Source of the DNA: Marthasterias glacialis
Lineage: Eukaryota > Echinodermata > Asteroidea > Forcipulatida > Asteriidae
Length of the DNA: 64,000 bases
Reading direction: 5' to 3'
Assembly: GCA_911728455.2 (NCBI GenBank)
Contig: OU452225.1
Location: forward strand, 3,350,160 to 3,414,159
Under the pieces are notes generated by a model. That model had not been told where the DNA came from. It worked only from the letters and a program-made list of their open reading frames with translations, and searched no databases. Below are positions 1 to 13,600 of the stretch, piece by piece. Numbering within the stretch: position 1 is the stretch's first letter; each line of letters begins with the position of its first letter. The position numbers were made by a program, and so were the translations under genes.

Positions 1-228
1 GAAAGGTAAAGAAAAATTGAAAGGTTAAAACAAATTGAAAACAATTTTGTTCTCTCGAAATAGTATTTCATTCTCTCTAAAAATGAATTCGTTTCCTCGA
101 AAAAAAAACATTTGTTTCCCTTAAAATATTATTTCAAGGGAACAAAATATCATGTAGATGATATTAATTTCCAGGTATCTTTTTCAGATGGCCGTAACCC
201 TAACAACCGTTTTATGTCTAGTTCTTAG

Positions 229-978
229 CCCTTATCAAGACCGGGGAGCACAATGTGCCCCATACCGATTTTTTTTCCCCGTAACTTTTTAACGCTTACC
301 CCGATCACCGCGAAATTTTCTGACTTTTCTTAAAGTATATCTCGAAATATATTAGCAAAAATAATTGATACCGAGGGTTAGCTAATGCCATGGTAACCAG
401 TTGTTTGACCTTGGTTACACGATTTTACTGTTTTTTGGTGATTGTTTTACTTTTTGAACATAATTTCCACTTGCCAGAAAAGTTATAGTGATGAGTCACA
501 TGATAGTTTAAATGGTTTTGGGAATTCAAAATTGCTGCCAGTTTAGGCGGCCATCTTGAATTTTGTGTTTTCAGCCTGAAATTAGGGGGTCAAATTATAT
601 CAATTTTTGAAACAAAAGAATATTTTGAAGATGCTAATTTCTTACTTGTCAGACCCAAAAAATATTTGGATTTGTCAACCAAGCCTTATTAATTTTCCTT
701 GGGCCCTTGGCGGCGGCCATTTTGATTTTAAGTTAAAGAAAAAACGCAAAAAACACATTTTTTTCCCCAAAAATGGAATACATTAATGGATTATAACGCA
801 CCTAAAGGTGACTCCAGTAACTAAATTAGGTTCAAATTATATTGATCTTGTAAAAATGTACAAGTTTGCCAAGTTTCAAAACATCCGGACGAAAAATGCA
901 GAAGTTAAGGGATTTTTGTGGTGCCCCCCCCCCCCCCCCGGTCCCCGTACATCCAAAAAGAGCCTGGTCCTGATAGGG
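229..978 (+). mobile_element. TTAA-flanked piggyBac-type MITE (copy 1)
   Basis: The left end reads TTAG then CCCTTATCAAGACCGGGG, and the right end reads CCTGGTCCTGATAGGG then TTAA. It shares body and ends with 23310-24242 and 47114-47964. No transposase ORF is present. In the duplicated copy the site near 61020 is empty, with a TTAA, though copy 2 has about 14 extra bases to its left. Confidence 0.82.
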
Positions 979-1028
979 TTAATAATTGTATTTAAACTTC
1001 AATTGTAGGATAGAGGGAGAAGAGAAGT

Positions 1029-1032
1029 CAGT

Positions 1033-1065
<33 letters not shown>

Positions 1066-1092
1066 CATCAATCAATCAAAATCAATCAATAA
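1029..1092. repeat. CAAT-type microsatellite
   Basis: Imperfect run of CAAT/TCAA tetranucleotides. A shorter, more decayed version lies near 61065-61125 in the duplicated copy. Confidence 0.85.
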
Positions 1093-1205
1093 AAATTTAA
1101 AAAAAATATTGAGCTCTGGTTTCCATGAAAAAATGTTGTGTTCAAATTAGACATACATAAATACATGACATATAAATTATTGTGCAACAACCTTTGTTAA
1201 AAACC

Positions 1206-1355
1206 GATGGGAGACTTTAGAAAGCTAGATAGTAACAGCAGACTTACCCAGGTTAGTTTACATTGTTGACTTTGTTGTGAGCATTCGCACAATTTCGAGA
1301 TTTAGATTTACCTGGTCAGTCTGCTGCCACCTAGTGTCCCCAAATATCTCCCATT
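1206..1355. mobile_element. GCAGCAGACTT-family MITE
   Basis: Inverted ends ATGGGAGACTTTAG and ATATCTCCCAT flank internal inverted motifs AGCAGACTTACC and GTCTGCTGCCACCTAG. The same family is at 16641-16787, 27040-27432 and, in the duplicate, about 61252-61390. No coding capacity. Confidence 0.7.
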
Positions 1356-1436
1356 GGAAGTGATCCCAATTTACTTCTTACCTGTTTTGCCCCTATTAAT
1401 TGGATTGACATATACTTTTGGTTACTTATTTTGTAG

Positions 1437-1639
1437 TGGAAGAGGATTCTTCATCAGTGTGTATTGAATCTGCCGCAGTAGACATTCCTACGCCATCTAG
1501 TTCACCGTCCCCGACTCGCAAGCCAAAAGTACAAATACCATTTAACAATCCACCACCGATCCGTGTGGAGAAGCTCGAGGAGTATATACAGATGAAGAAA
1601 TTGGCAGCCGCTGATGAAGGATTTGATGCCGATTACAAG
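1437..1639 (+). CDS. Gene A exon: juxtamembrane segment and wedge
   Basis: The exon is 203 bp, enters at codon position 2 and leaves at a codon boundary. It encodes a Ser/Pro-rich juxtamembrane stretch ([12 protein letters not shown]) and then the helical wedge ([19 protein letters not shown]) that precedes D1 in receptor PTPs. The acceptor is ttttgtag and the donor is AAG/gtagat. The homologous exon in gene B is 61468-61670, the same length, with about 11 differences by eye. Confidence 0.92.
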
Positions 1640-4600
1640 GTAGATTTAAATCGAATTATGACAAACACAATGAAAATGTGATTTATTTTTGCTCTCAACA
1701 AATAAATTATTCAACACTGTCTGCTCAAAGTTTTTTTTTTAGTTATACTGATAAAACCCGCAGGCACCTTATGTGGAGTTTGACTTTCCGTATCCTGAAG
1801 CAGATGTATTGATTCCCATACCCTAAGTGCCTGTTTGTTTTTATTAGCACAACCAGGAAAGCAAAGAATATACCATGCTTTTTCATGTTTGCCCACAATT
1901 ATTTTGACTGCTCTATATCCTTGATGCAATAATTACTTCAAATAATTATTTTTCTTTTTTGAAAATCATGTACTTGCATTTTCTCGAAAGCAATAATAAT
2001 AATAATAATACGCAGTTTTTATATAGCGCTTTATCACACCCTATGGGCGTCTCAGAGCGCTCAGTATTTTTTTTCCTGCGATGTATGATGAGTTACGTTT
2101 TTGAAGTTTGAGACCTGTTCCTTTACATAGCACCACGTAATGGTTTACAAGGTGCTGTGGCGCAATCTGCAGCCGATCAAACCAGGAACACCGGGGCGAA
2201 CCCCTTCTCTTTGCGATAAGTGTCACTGGGTTCTTTTACGTGCATTACACAACACACGGGACCAACGGCTTTACGTCCCATCCGAAGGACGAAGCAATAA
2301 TGGTTAAGTGTCTTGCTTAACCCACACTCTGCTGATCAGAGACACCAGAGCTTGAGTCCGGTGTTCTTATCCGTTCGGCCACGACACGCCACAAACCGAG
2401 ATGCCAGGGATCCCCTGCCCCGCTGGACCTCGCAGAGTATGCGTTGCTTTTCAAACGTCAGTGGAGCTCAAAACTAGTTATTTTTACCACCTGCTACAAA
2501 CAGTTACAACAGTTAATTAACAAAATGTTTTAGGCAATAACAAATTGAAAATATAGGAGGGATTAGGATTTAATCGAAAGGTGTTGTGTTCTTTCTAGAA
2601 ATACAAAAGTTTCCTCTTTTCTGATTATTTCATTTCAAAATATTTTGAGGAACTATAGAGAGGTAGGTAAGGTTTTAGATTTAAATAAATGACTACAACG
2701 TGAATTATGTTATTATCAGATGGTAATTATAATACAAATCAATATATTGACATGAACTTCATTTTTATATACACAACTTACATACTTAAATATTTCATTT
2801 ATTTTTTATATATTTTTTTTTCCTATTATTGTTTGTATTTTTATTTTCTTCTTATCTCTTCTTTCCTTTCATCTATAGACTCTTCCTGACGGTCAGTTAC
2901 ATCCGTGGACTGTGGCAAGAAAGCCAGAAAACAAGGCCAAGAACCGTTATGCGAACGTCATTGCTTGTATGGAATATTTGCTTTTATTTCTCTGTCATGA
3001 TGAACTGTTTCTGCCAGTCCATCTCGTTTGTTGTTTTCTTCTTTTCTTCCTTAACTCTTCGAGCAGCCACGAGGATAAAAAATAATCCAATGGTTACCAA
3101 ATATGGTCATAATTTTTTTTTCAATGGGCCAATAAGGCCAAGATTCCATGTAATCCTCACCCCTGGTACACCCCACAAGCCTGTAGACTCCCATTGGACA
3201 GACCCTAACCAGTGCGGAGTAAGGAGTGTTGAAAGACAGCAGCCACCTGTCTCAGTGTAGTAATTGATTGACCTTGCGTCAAGTATTCCCTTGGGACAGG
3301 GTGGTATGCACTTTGTGAAAACAACTTGCGCCGCACTACTGGTCGTAAATAACATAAATAACACAATTCTAAGTCTTGACTGGCACTCCAATTCACTAAT
3401 TATATAGATTAAAATAGGTTTGGGCTTGCTGTTGGGGGTTTTACGTAAAAAAAACTGGGTGGATAAAAAAAAAGACTTATGGATGAACCGCGTGATTTTT
3501 TTTTTGTGGCTGCTCTGAGGGTTAATTGAATGTTGTTTTAATGATTCTTTTTAAAGATATTGTGGTTAATCGTTCTCTTTTAAAATGACTTTGCAAGGTT
3601 TTCAGTCAAATTTAACTTTCTTCAACTTTCCTTAAAACATAAAACCTTTTCAGAATATTTTACCTTAAATGCAGTCCTTTTTTGAAAATTAAATGTTGAA
3701 AAACAATGCTATTGCGATTTCAATTGTTTTTGAAAAAAAGCCACTGATTTGGTCAAAACAAAAACAAAAAGAGACTTTAAAATGAACCGCGTAACAGAGG
3801 AAATGTATGTGTCAGTACAGACATATTATTGTGCCATATCTTATTAGTTGATAATTTTGAATCTTAAAAACCGACTAAATTTTGTTGAAAATTCGATCAA
3901 CAGGGACTATTTAAATGCAATTAGTTTTATATTTATAGATGACCACTGTCGTGTTGAGCTGGAGCCGTTGGAAAATGATCCACACTCCGATTACATTAAC
4001 GCATGCTACATTGATGTAAGATCGCTATACAATATAGTATAGTAAATAGTATACTAATAATGAATGTTTATGAGTGCAATGGTAAGAATATTTTCATGAG
4101 TTGAAAGATGGAATGTTCCATTCAAAGAGGCGAAGCCAAATTAAATGGAACATTCCATCTTTCAACGAATGAAAATAGTCTTACTATTGCACGAATGAAA
4201 AACAGTCATTATTTGTTTTATATAACATCCAAGTAGATCTTTGTCATTTGATTGGAGGATAACACTATAAGTATAACAAGCTTCAGCCGTTTTTAATCGA
4301 AAATCACTTTCGTCAATGGAGGGCGGGCGAGCGTGCAATGGAACAAATCGAATGGAACGAAAAATGCACGGTGAATGGAACGAAAAATGCACGGTGAATG
4401 ACGTAGCGTGCAATGGTACGTTTATTTGCTATCACGTGACCGACCCTCCTCCAATCAAATGACAAGGATCTGCTTGGGTGTTATATAATATATGTTATTT
4501 TACAGTTTGTAAACTTACCCAATCAGTTTCCCTTGCGGTTTATTGCTTGGTATTATTTCACAACATTACATAAAATAACTGTTCGAGTAACTCAGGTTCA

Positions 4601-7600
4601 CAGATAGAGAACTGAAACTATAACAATATGTTTTACACCAATTTGATGAGTAATGACATTTTGATGGTAATGAAAAACAAACTTAGGCTTTTTGCCAGAA
4701 CGTGTTGTACGAAGAAAGATAAATACCCAAAACAAAATGTATAAATATGTTTTTTTACAGGGATACAAGACACAGAACAAGTACATAGCAAGTCAAGGTA
4801 GTAATTTTGTAATAAGTTATTATATCTTTTTTTCTATTTTCCAAAGGATAAAGCTGCGAATATTGATTATTAAAAAATATTGGCAATTATGGAAAACACA
4901 TTATTGATTACCCTCAATCTGAAAGCTTATTCACTACAAAGTTCAAACCAAAAATTATCTCAAAAAGGAAAATATTTCGTCTTAAATGTCGTCAAAGTTC
5001 AGATCAAAGCGTTTTCAGACCCTCCCCCATTAAATCACCACTGGTTATTTTGATTGCCTCAAATCATTAAGTCACGTGCGTGAACGTGCACAAAAGGCGT
5101 TACAAAATATAAACAGGTTGTTTGTATTTCGAAAACTAGAATTTTTGAAATAAAGTTGTTCTTCCAAAAATGAAAAATGTGAAATACTTTTAACTAATGT
5201 TCGCTCATTTCACCTTTATTCAGGACCTAACAAAGAATCCATCAAAGACATTTGGCGAATGATTTGGCAGCAGAATGTGGATAAAATCGTCATGCTGACA
5301 AACCCGGTGGAGGAAGGAAAAGTAACTGCAACTGCATTCATAATTCAACAGTTTGACGAATCAGCACCGATATTTTTTATCCATTGACATGGAAGCAATA
5401 AGTATAGGTCACAGGAATACCAATCAATCATAGCTGCATACTTGTTTTCTTGTTCTTTTTCTTCCATCATTACTACAGCTTACAAATCTTACGTCACGGA
5501 CTTGTTCCAACTAAAACTTCAGAAAGGTCACAAATAATGGTCAAGTAGATCTCCATTTTTGTGTATCGCTATATCGAGGTCAATTTTGGGGGTACTGGAC
5601 CTCTTGAGTCTTCAATTCAAGAAAAAAAAAGGGTTTGAGTTGAGTTGACGGAGCATGGATCACAAGTTATAACCTGTTTTTATTTTTTGTTTCATAACAT
5701 AAATTTCGGTTGTTGAATTAGATGAAGTGTCTGCAGTACTGGGCAGATAAAGGGCCGGCTACGTACACAGGCATTACAGTAACAACCGTAAAAGAGGACG
5801 TTTATCTTGATTACACAGTCCGTCTATTCAACATACACGAGGTAGGTTTCTGCAAGGTATAGCTCGTAGTTGCTTGTTAATTTTAATATTTTTTCATTTA
5901 CTGTTCCAATAGTTAGGTATTTGTAATGAACAAAGAAAGAATGGCTTAGGCGGGATTTGGACTTGCCACCACCGGCTAAACGTACCAACGCTCTACAAAG
6001 TAGGCTATCCAGCCCTGTGTTGGCGGACTCCCTATTTTGTCAACCAAGTCGATGCTAGTCAGAATCCATTCAACTGGTTACTGCTGTGTAGCCACATTTG
6101 GTGCTTGATATGTGGCAGGGTGTACCCCCCCCCCCCTCCTATTGTGTCTCCATTGTGTCTTCATTTTTTTCTAAAAAACTCTGGAATTTTTTTGAGGATT
6201 TTACAGGGTGCTTCTGAAAAAGAGGGGAAGAATGTGTTAGATGGATTTATTTTTTTTATTTTTTTTTTTTGGGGGGGGGGGGGGTCAAGCTCTGCCACAT
6301 ATCGGGCATGGTATATGTAGCAAGAGATCACATCCCATTATACGATACAACCATTTAGCTCTAGCGCTATGGATATAACCTGGGAAGCAGCAGCACGGGG
6401 ATCACCGTAAGGGTCAATAATAATCTCACAGATAAACCAGATATTCCTAGAGTTGGCAAATTTGTTATTAGTTTGTTCTTGATGAGTAATAGTCACTGCT
6501 GATTTTAATTTATAAATATCTTACATTAATTGAAACCTTATATCCAACAACTCAAACAATAAGACAAATAATTTCTTAATGTAGGTCACGAATGAAAAAA
6601 TGAGTCGTTTGGTGAAGCAGTTTCATTACAATACATGGCCCGATATGAAGCCGCCGGAGTACCCAACACCTCTGCTCAACTTCCTGCGTGTGGTCAACGC
6701 TTATCCAAATAAAGGGCGCGTCATGATACACTGCAGGTATGCGTTAATATACGGCTGACAAACAGTGGCGTAACAATTGATGTCCGTCCCCCCCCCTCCC
6801 TCCATTTAAAATCTGGACTTTAGAGATTAAAATTTACCAAAAATAAGCCTTTATGCATAGTAATTTCAATGTATGTCGCTAACTATGTATCTATATACAC
6901 ACAGACAGTTACTTATTTTTACCTCCATGTCAAGATTATATTACAAAAAAATAATAAATGGTATAACAAGCGTGCCGAAAAGGGGCTTGCTTAAGAAAAG
7001 AGAACATTTTAATTGGCCTAAAATGCCCCCTAGAAACAATGGTGTACCCCCTTTTGCCCACCCAGAAACAATATATTATCTGTGTGTATATATATAAATT
7101 TCTGAAAAATAGTAACCCTTATTTCGCCACTGCTGACAAGAAATACGCCAGCAGATATTTAGTAGTTTTCTAAGTATGCTTTTCAAATTGCAGTTTGTAT
7201 ATTTGAAATGCTGCAGATGTGATAAATCAAAAAGCAAATTGATTCAACACGCAGTACTATTAAGTAGTAAATGAGTACGAATGGGCTACTACAACTTAGA
7301 ATTCGTCGGTTCAGATTAAGGGAATAAAGGTGTGATGAAGAGGTTTTTAACTATTGTTTAAAACCGATGAGGGGCCTGGTGGCTGATAATTGCCCGAGCC
7401 GAAGGCGAGGGCAATTATCGGCCACCAGGACCCTAAGAGGTTTTAATCAATAGTTAAAAACCGATTCAGCACACATTTATTCCCATTCAATGCCTTTATG
7501 TCAAAAACATGCAAAAACCTTCAAAAATTTGGAACAAATCTGACAGTTTCTCAGCTCTACTCTGCGTTAAATTTCTATCCATATTTACGGGCCAAATCCT

Positions 7601-10600
7601 TGAACGGAATGTCGATCTTCACGTCTCTGCAGCTGTTATAGGCACTTGATGCCCTCTCGGCCAATCAGAAACCCAACAGCTGGAAACACGTATACTTCTT
7701 TATTCTGATACAGGGACTATATTTTTCGTTTGCAAGCTAGCCGGTTTTAAACATTTTTTACTCTGTTTATATCGCCCGTTTATACTTGGCCACGTGATGC
7801 CCTCTCGGCCAATCAAAATGGATAAACTGTCTCAGGTATTTATGAATACTTGATATCATTGGAGTTTTGAAAACACAAAACTGACCAAATAAATGATGTG
7901 GTGGATATGCACCTAATTTAACATGTTTTTCATAGTAGCATTTTTGTGATAAAATTAAAGTCTAAAAAATATCCTATTCCTATAAGTACTATCCATGTGA
8001 GTTGCTGGGGATCAGCTCACCGAAGAATGATTCCCACATCCTTAAAAATAAATGTTATTCTCTCATGAACAAAACAAACTCTTCAGATAAGTTTGCCATA
8101 TTCGAGTTTGATTTGATAAATGTGCTGTTTTTAAAGGTAAAATATAGGATTTATAAAGCTTATAGTGCAGTGTTCTTACTTTGGCTGATTCAATATATAC
8201 ATAAAAAAAGTGAACGCTTGGGCTCAATCCGTCGTCTGAGTCAGGTGAAAATAGTGAAAATGGTGTTAACACGTTGTCCTTAATTTGATTATTACAACCG
8301 AATTTAAAATGAGTGTTTTCAAATTCTATTTTCTCGACTTTTAGAGTATTTTAGACAGAACTATTTCTATGGAAGATCGGTACTGCCTACTAGTATGAAC
8401 TTCATAATCAGACTGTTACTATATTTAAAAAAAAAAAAATTGGGATGAATACTAATCCTGTGTTCTACCTGTAATCAGTGCCGGTGTTGGCCGTACTGGG
8501 ACCTACATCACTCTGGATGCCATGTTGGAGCAAATGAAGCAAGAGGGACAGGTTGATGTTCTTGGCTTCATAAACAAGATGCGACACCGACGTATCAAGA
8601 CAGTGCAAACTGTGGTAAGTACAAGGCTCAATCATCGAGAAGTGTTAAATTAGTTTAGTTTTTAGATTGTTTAATTTATCATTTGATTTTTTTTCAAGAA
8701 ATGAACTTCATATGGAAACAGTACTTTTTCTAAAATACAGTCCTTAAATTAACTTAAAATAAAACAATTTAATGTAAAGATCAAGCTCAAATAATTATAT
8801 ATTCTAAATTATATAAATAAGGGGGTCTCACGGAACTATTTCCACATTTAGCTTCACTGCTAAAACCGCTATAATACACATTGCGTTCTATTATGCTTAA
8901 GTGTAGTACTGAAAAACAAGTTATCAGTAGCTAATTGTGTCAGTCTGAAAGCTGACTGATTTTAAAATCTACACAAGAACTATTCCTCAAGAAAAAATAT
9001 ACAAGTCTGAGCATGGCGTTTGAGTCGCTTCTTTTTTTTCTTTGCTTATTAGTTTTGTTGTTTGTTGTTGTTGTTGTTGTTTTTGATACGCCATCAAAAT
9101 AAGTCTGTTTGCAAACGTAAAATGAAATAACTGATTGATATAATAGCAAATTTGGCTTATAAGTATTGCAACCTTAACTGCAAAATATGTTATATGTTTT
9201 GCTTTCGGGTCTGCTATTTTATTTCTGTTTACTCGTACAAGTCCTAAATTAATACTGCATTCGAAAGCTTATGTTCATGCATTTTCTTGTTTTCAGGAGC
9301 AATACATATTCCTCTATGACGCAATCCTTGAGGGTTATCTAACTGAAGACACCACATACCACATCACAGAATATCGTCGGCGAGTAGCTGCCCTGAAACC
9401 GATGGGGATAGAAAAACAGTTTGAGGTAAAGCTGTTGGTTTTTGAATGAACTCACAATAGGCACGAGACATGTTGTGTAAATACCACCCTCGGCCTAATC
9501 TGAGATAATCAAACTCATTTCTTTTCGTCCGATGATGGATGCTTTGCTTCATGTGCACAAAGTTTTGGAATGATCTCCCCCATACGTACACTTAACACCT
9601 TACAGATCTTCAAAAGCCAGCTTAAGACAGACCTCTGCGAATCTGCGTACATTTAGTCCATTGCATTTGTTCTTTCCAAATAAATTCATGTGAATTATTT
9701 TGTCTTGATTTTTTGTATATTTCGCTTAGCGCCTCGGAATTGGAAACTACAGTGGTGGCGCTCAACAAATGCCCAATAATTGATTGACGATTGATTACTG
9801 TTGAATGTTTTTTGCAGTTATTTACATGCTTGTTAAAAATGATTATCAGTAGCTCTTTTAAATACATATGTGCGTGTTTTTTTTACATGATGTAAGTTTG
9901 TTTATCATTAGGTTTTGGGCAAGCTCTGTGGCAAAAGTCTCAACAAAAGCAGCAAGTCGGGAAAACTTCCGGAGAATGTGTCAAAGAACCGATTTCCAGA
10001 CATCGTACCAAGTGAGCAAAAACATCCTAGTCACTTTCTTATCAAACTAAAAAAAATATCCGTACAACGCTGAAGTTCTATGATAGAACAATCGAGTTCA
10101 GACCCGTGTTCATGTAAGAAGTAAAGTATTTTGCAAAGACATATTTTCGGAGTTACTATATCGGGCTAATCGATGTTTTGATCGTCGATGAGGTTTTTAT
10201 ACGGTACTCTCAAAATGTAGAGTTGAAAATTTCACTCTCTCCACCGTGTGGTGTCAGTTTGGCTGTTTTGAGAGTACAACTTACTGTGCTCGCCATTTTT
10301 GAGAGAAATTTGAGCGAATTTCACTATGATTCAAGTTGAAAATAAACAACATTTCACTATAAAAGGACTTGTCCGCCTAATGGGTCTTTGCAAGAGTGGT
10401 ATGGCGGATAAAACGAGTGTTTTTTTAATCTCTTACATTTAGAGAGTAAGTAAATTACGCTACACCTAAATGTAGCGCCCTACCTGAATGCAAGCAGGGA
10501 CCTACTAGTGTTCCTTCGTTTTGAACGTTCGTAGGACCGTAGCACGGTAAAGACCTTGCCATTGCCCAATCACAAGCTATGCAACTAAGACCCCACCCAA

Positions 10601-13600
10601 CACTGACAGATGTTTTGGTTGAACATCATAAATATTCAAGTTATTCAAAAAGCCAGGGGAGAGGCATGCGCTGAGAAATGTTCGTATTGTACTTCTACTG
10701 TAAAGCATACAGGGCGAAGACAGTACTGCCAATGCAAGGCAGCAATGTGCCCCCACTAATAAAAGAATTGAGCTCGTACAAGAATGTAACTTAAATGGAG
10801 GTTGTGTTGCATGGCTCTTGAGACAAAGTCTTGTTAACTTGCAATAGAAGATGTGGGCACGTGAGTGCAAAATGAATCGGGGGATGGGAGGAAAAGGACG
10901 ACAATTTGGGACTAAAGAACCCGCATAAAAAATAAACTGATTGCAAAAACATTCTTATTACTCCACCACAAAATTAACGCGAGAACTGCAGCATGTATTT
11001 ATTTGTTTATATATTTATTTAGGAGTCGGGGACGGGGGTGGGTGATGCACGAGGATTTGGGTGTCAGTTGGCCGAATAGCTTAAAGGTATAATGATAAGA
11101 CTGGTAAAGCTGATAGTGCAGGGATCTTACTTTATTTAATTCAATGTAATTCACATTCAAATGAGATTCGGTTCGTCCAATATGATATCCAGGCCTGCTG
11201 TTCACATTGTTCACATTCAAATGATATCCGTTTCGTCCATGATGATATTCAGGCCTGCTGTTCACATTCAAATAAGATTCGGTTCGTCCATGATGATATT
11301 CAGGCCTGCTGTTCACATTCAAATAAGATTTGGTTCGTCCATGATGATATTCAGGCCTGTTGCTCACATTCAAATAAGATTTGGTTCGTCCAGGATGATA
11401 TTCAGGCCTGCTGTTCACATTCAAATGAGATTTGGTTCGTCCATGATGATATTCAGGCATGCTGTTCACATTCAAATCAGATTCGGTTCGTCCAGGATGA
11501 TATTCAGTCCTGCTATTCACATTCAAATCAGATTTGGTTTGTCCATGATGATATTCAGTCCTGCTATTCACATTCAAATCAGATTTGGTTCGTCCATGAT
11601 GATATTCAGTCCTGCTATTCACATTCAAATCAGATTTGGATCGTCCATGATGATATTCAGGCCTGCTATTCACATTCAAATCAGATTTGGTTCGTCCATG
11701 ATGATATTCAGTCCTGCTATTCACATTCATATGAGATTTGGTTTCATCATGGCATGTAGCGGCTGATAATATTATGATTTATTTACTGACCTAATTTTGT
11801 GTGATTGCTTGGAAAATTTCTGGCTAAATCCGTTGTCTAAGCGAAGAGAAAATAGTGAAAAGCCGAGCACATCTGTTGGCACCTTGTAAAAACGTTATTT
11901 TAAATTTATGTTGTAATAATTGAAATTAAAAACTGTGTCTTTAAAAAAACAAATTCTCGACAGAAATAATTATGTGGGATACTGTCATGAACTTCATAAC
12001 CAGTGAGGTTTCAGCAGACTGATTCAAAGAAATCAATGTTTTTTGATGGGTACCAATCCTGTATTTTATATGTAGGCCTATTTTCCCGCAGTCTGAAAGC
12101 TCACTGTTTATGAAGTTCATGTCAGTACCAGCTCCCAACCAATGTTTTTTGAAGACCCAATTTCAATATTAAATTGACGTTTTTACGTACTTAAAATTGT
12201 ATGACTTTCACGATTCCCTGCTCTTTTAGACAACTGATTGAATCAAAAATTTCATTTTTTCCTTCGATGTTTTCATGGAATTAAACAAAGTAAAAACCTG
12301 CAATATAGGCTTTACCAGTCCTATATAGCTTTAAGTCCTTATGCTTCACCCAACCCCAACCCAAAAAATAATATAAATAACAAACAAACAAACAAATATG
12401 CTGCAGTTCTCGCGTTAATGTTGTGGTGAAGTAATAATAATAATTATGAAGTAATCGGGTTCTTTAGTCCAAAATTGTCGTCCTTTTCCTCCTTTCCCCG
12501 ATTCAATTTGTATTCACGGCACATCTTCTATTGCAAGTTAACAAGACTTTGTCTCAAGAGCCATGCAACACAACCTCCATTTAAGTTACATTCTTGTACG
12601 AGCTCAATTCTTTTATTAGTGGGGGCACATTGCTGCCTTCCATTGGCAGTATTGTCTTCGCCCTGTATGCTTTACAGGTAGAAGCACAATACGAAAATTT
12701 CTCAGCACATGCCTCTCCCTGGCTTTTTGAATAACATGAATATGTATGATGTTCAACAAAAACAACTGTCAGTGTTGGGTGGGGTCTTAGTTGCATAGCT
12801 TGTGATTGGGCAATGGCAAGGTCTTTACCGTGCTACGGTCCTACGAACGTTCAAAACGAAGGAACACTAATGAAGCTCAACCCTGCACATACATGAAAGC
12901 CAGATCTACTTACAGCACGGTACATTCAGTGTTCCACCGTGTTACCATCTTATCAACCCAACAACGCATTATGCAATTGCAATACAGTCAATCTTACACA
13001 GGCATTATAAACGAACCTATCATTTGACCTCATACAGCTGACCGATCAAGGCCATTCCTGACGACGATCACAAGTAATGAGGATACCAATTACATCAATG
13101 GAACATATTTGCCGGTTGGTACTTTTTTTCTTATTACTGACTTTGAAAAACTGCTCCGGCCAAACATAAGTTTATGCCCACTTCTTTTTTTACTTCCTAA
13201 CAATTTTCATGTATCGTATTATTTACAGTAAGAGCATTGTTGCCTACACTGCCGTCAACGAGACAGCATCATGCATAAAAGTCATACATTGTACTGCTTA
13301 TTTACAGTAAAGTATTTAAATTGCATACTAAAAGCATTGTGAAGCTGCACTGCCGTCAACATCAGAGCATCGTGCATAAAAGTCATGCATTGTACTGCTT
13401 AAAATGTAAGATGGCAGGGCAATCGTGGCTAACACAGATTTGAAAAGATTGAAGTGAAATTCCATTGACAGCTGTAAGACAGCTGTAACAGACTGTTATT
13501 GGCTGAGTACAATAGCAACAATAGGCTTTTCAACTAAAAAGCAGGGAGAGCAAGGGGAAAACGTGTTTTGTAATCATTTGTATAGGCATTAACTAAAAGT

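Larger units (their letters stand above)
1..4909 (+). repeat. Segmental duplication, copy 1 (partner 60748-64000)
   Basis: The first base of the window aligns to about 60748, and the alignment runs through four exons and their introns to the window end. Exons differ at about 14 of 405 bases by eye, and introns are also clearly alignable. Copy 1 is longer because it carries insertions at 229-978, 1992-2392 and 3055-3521. The left boundary lies outside the window. Confidence 0.9.

Noticed and set aside
5943..6015. Possible functional tRNA gene
   Set aside because: B box is imperfect and the acceptor stem does not close cleanly, so it is listed only as a tRNA-like repeat.
10577..10870. 97-codon minus-strand ORF with a near-copy on the plus strand at 12475-12681
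   Set aside because: The two ORFs are the same sequence in the inverted arms of the foldback element; no domain recognised.
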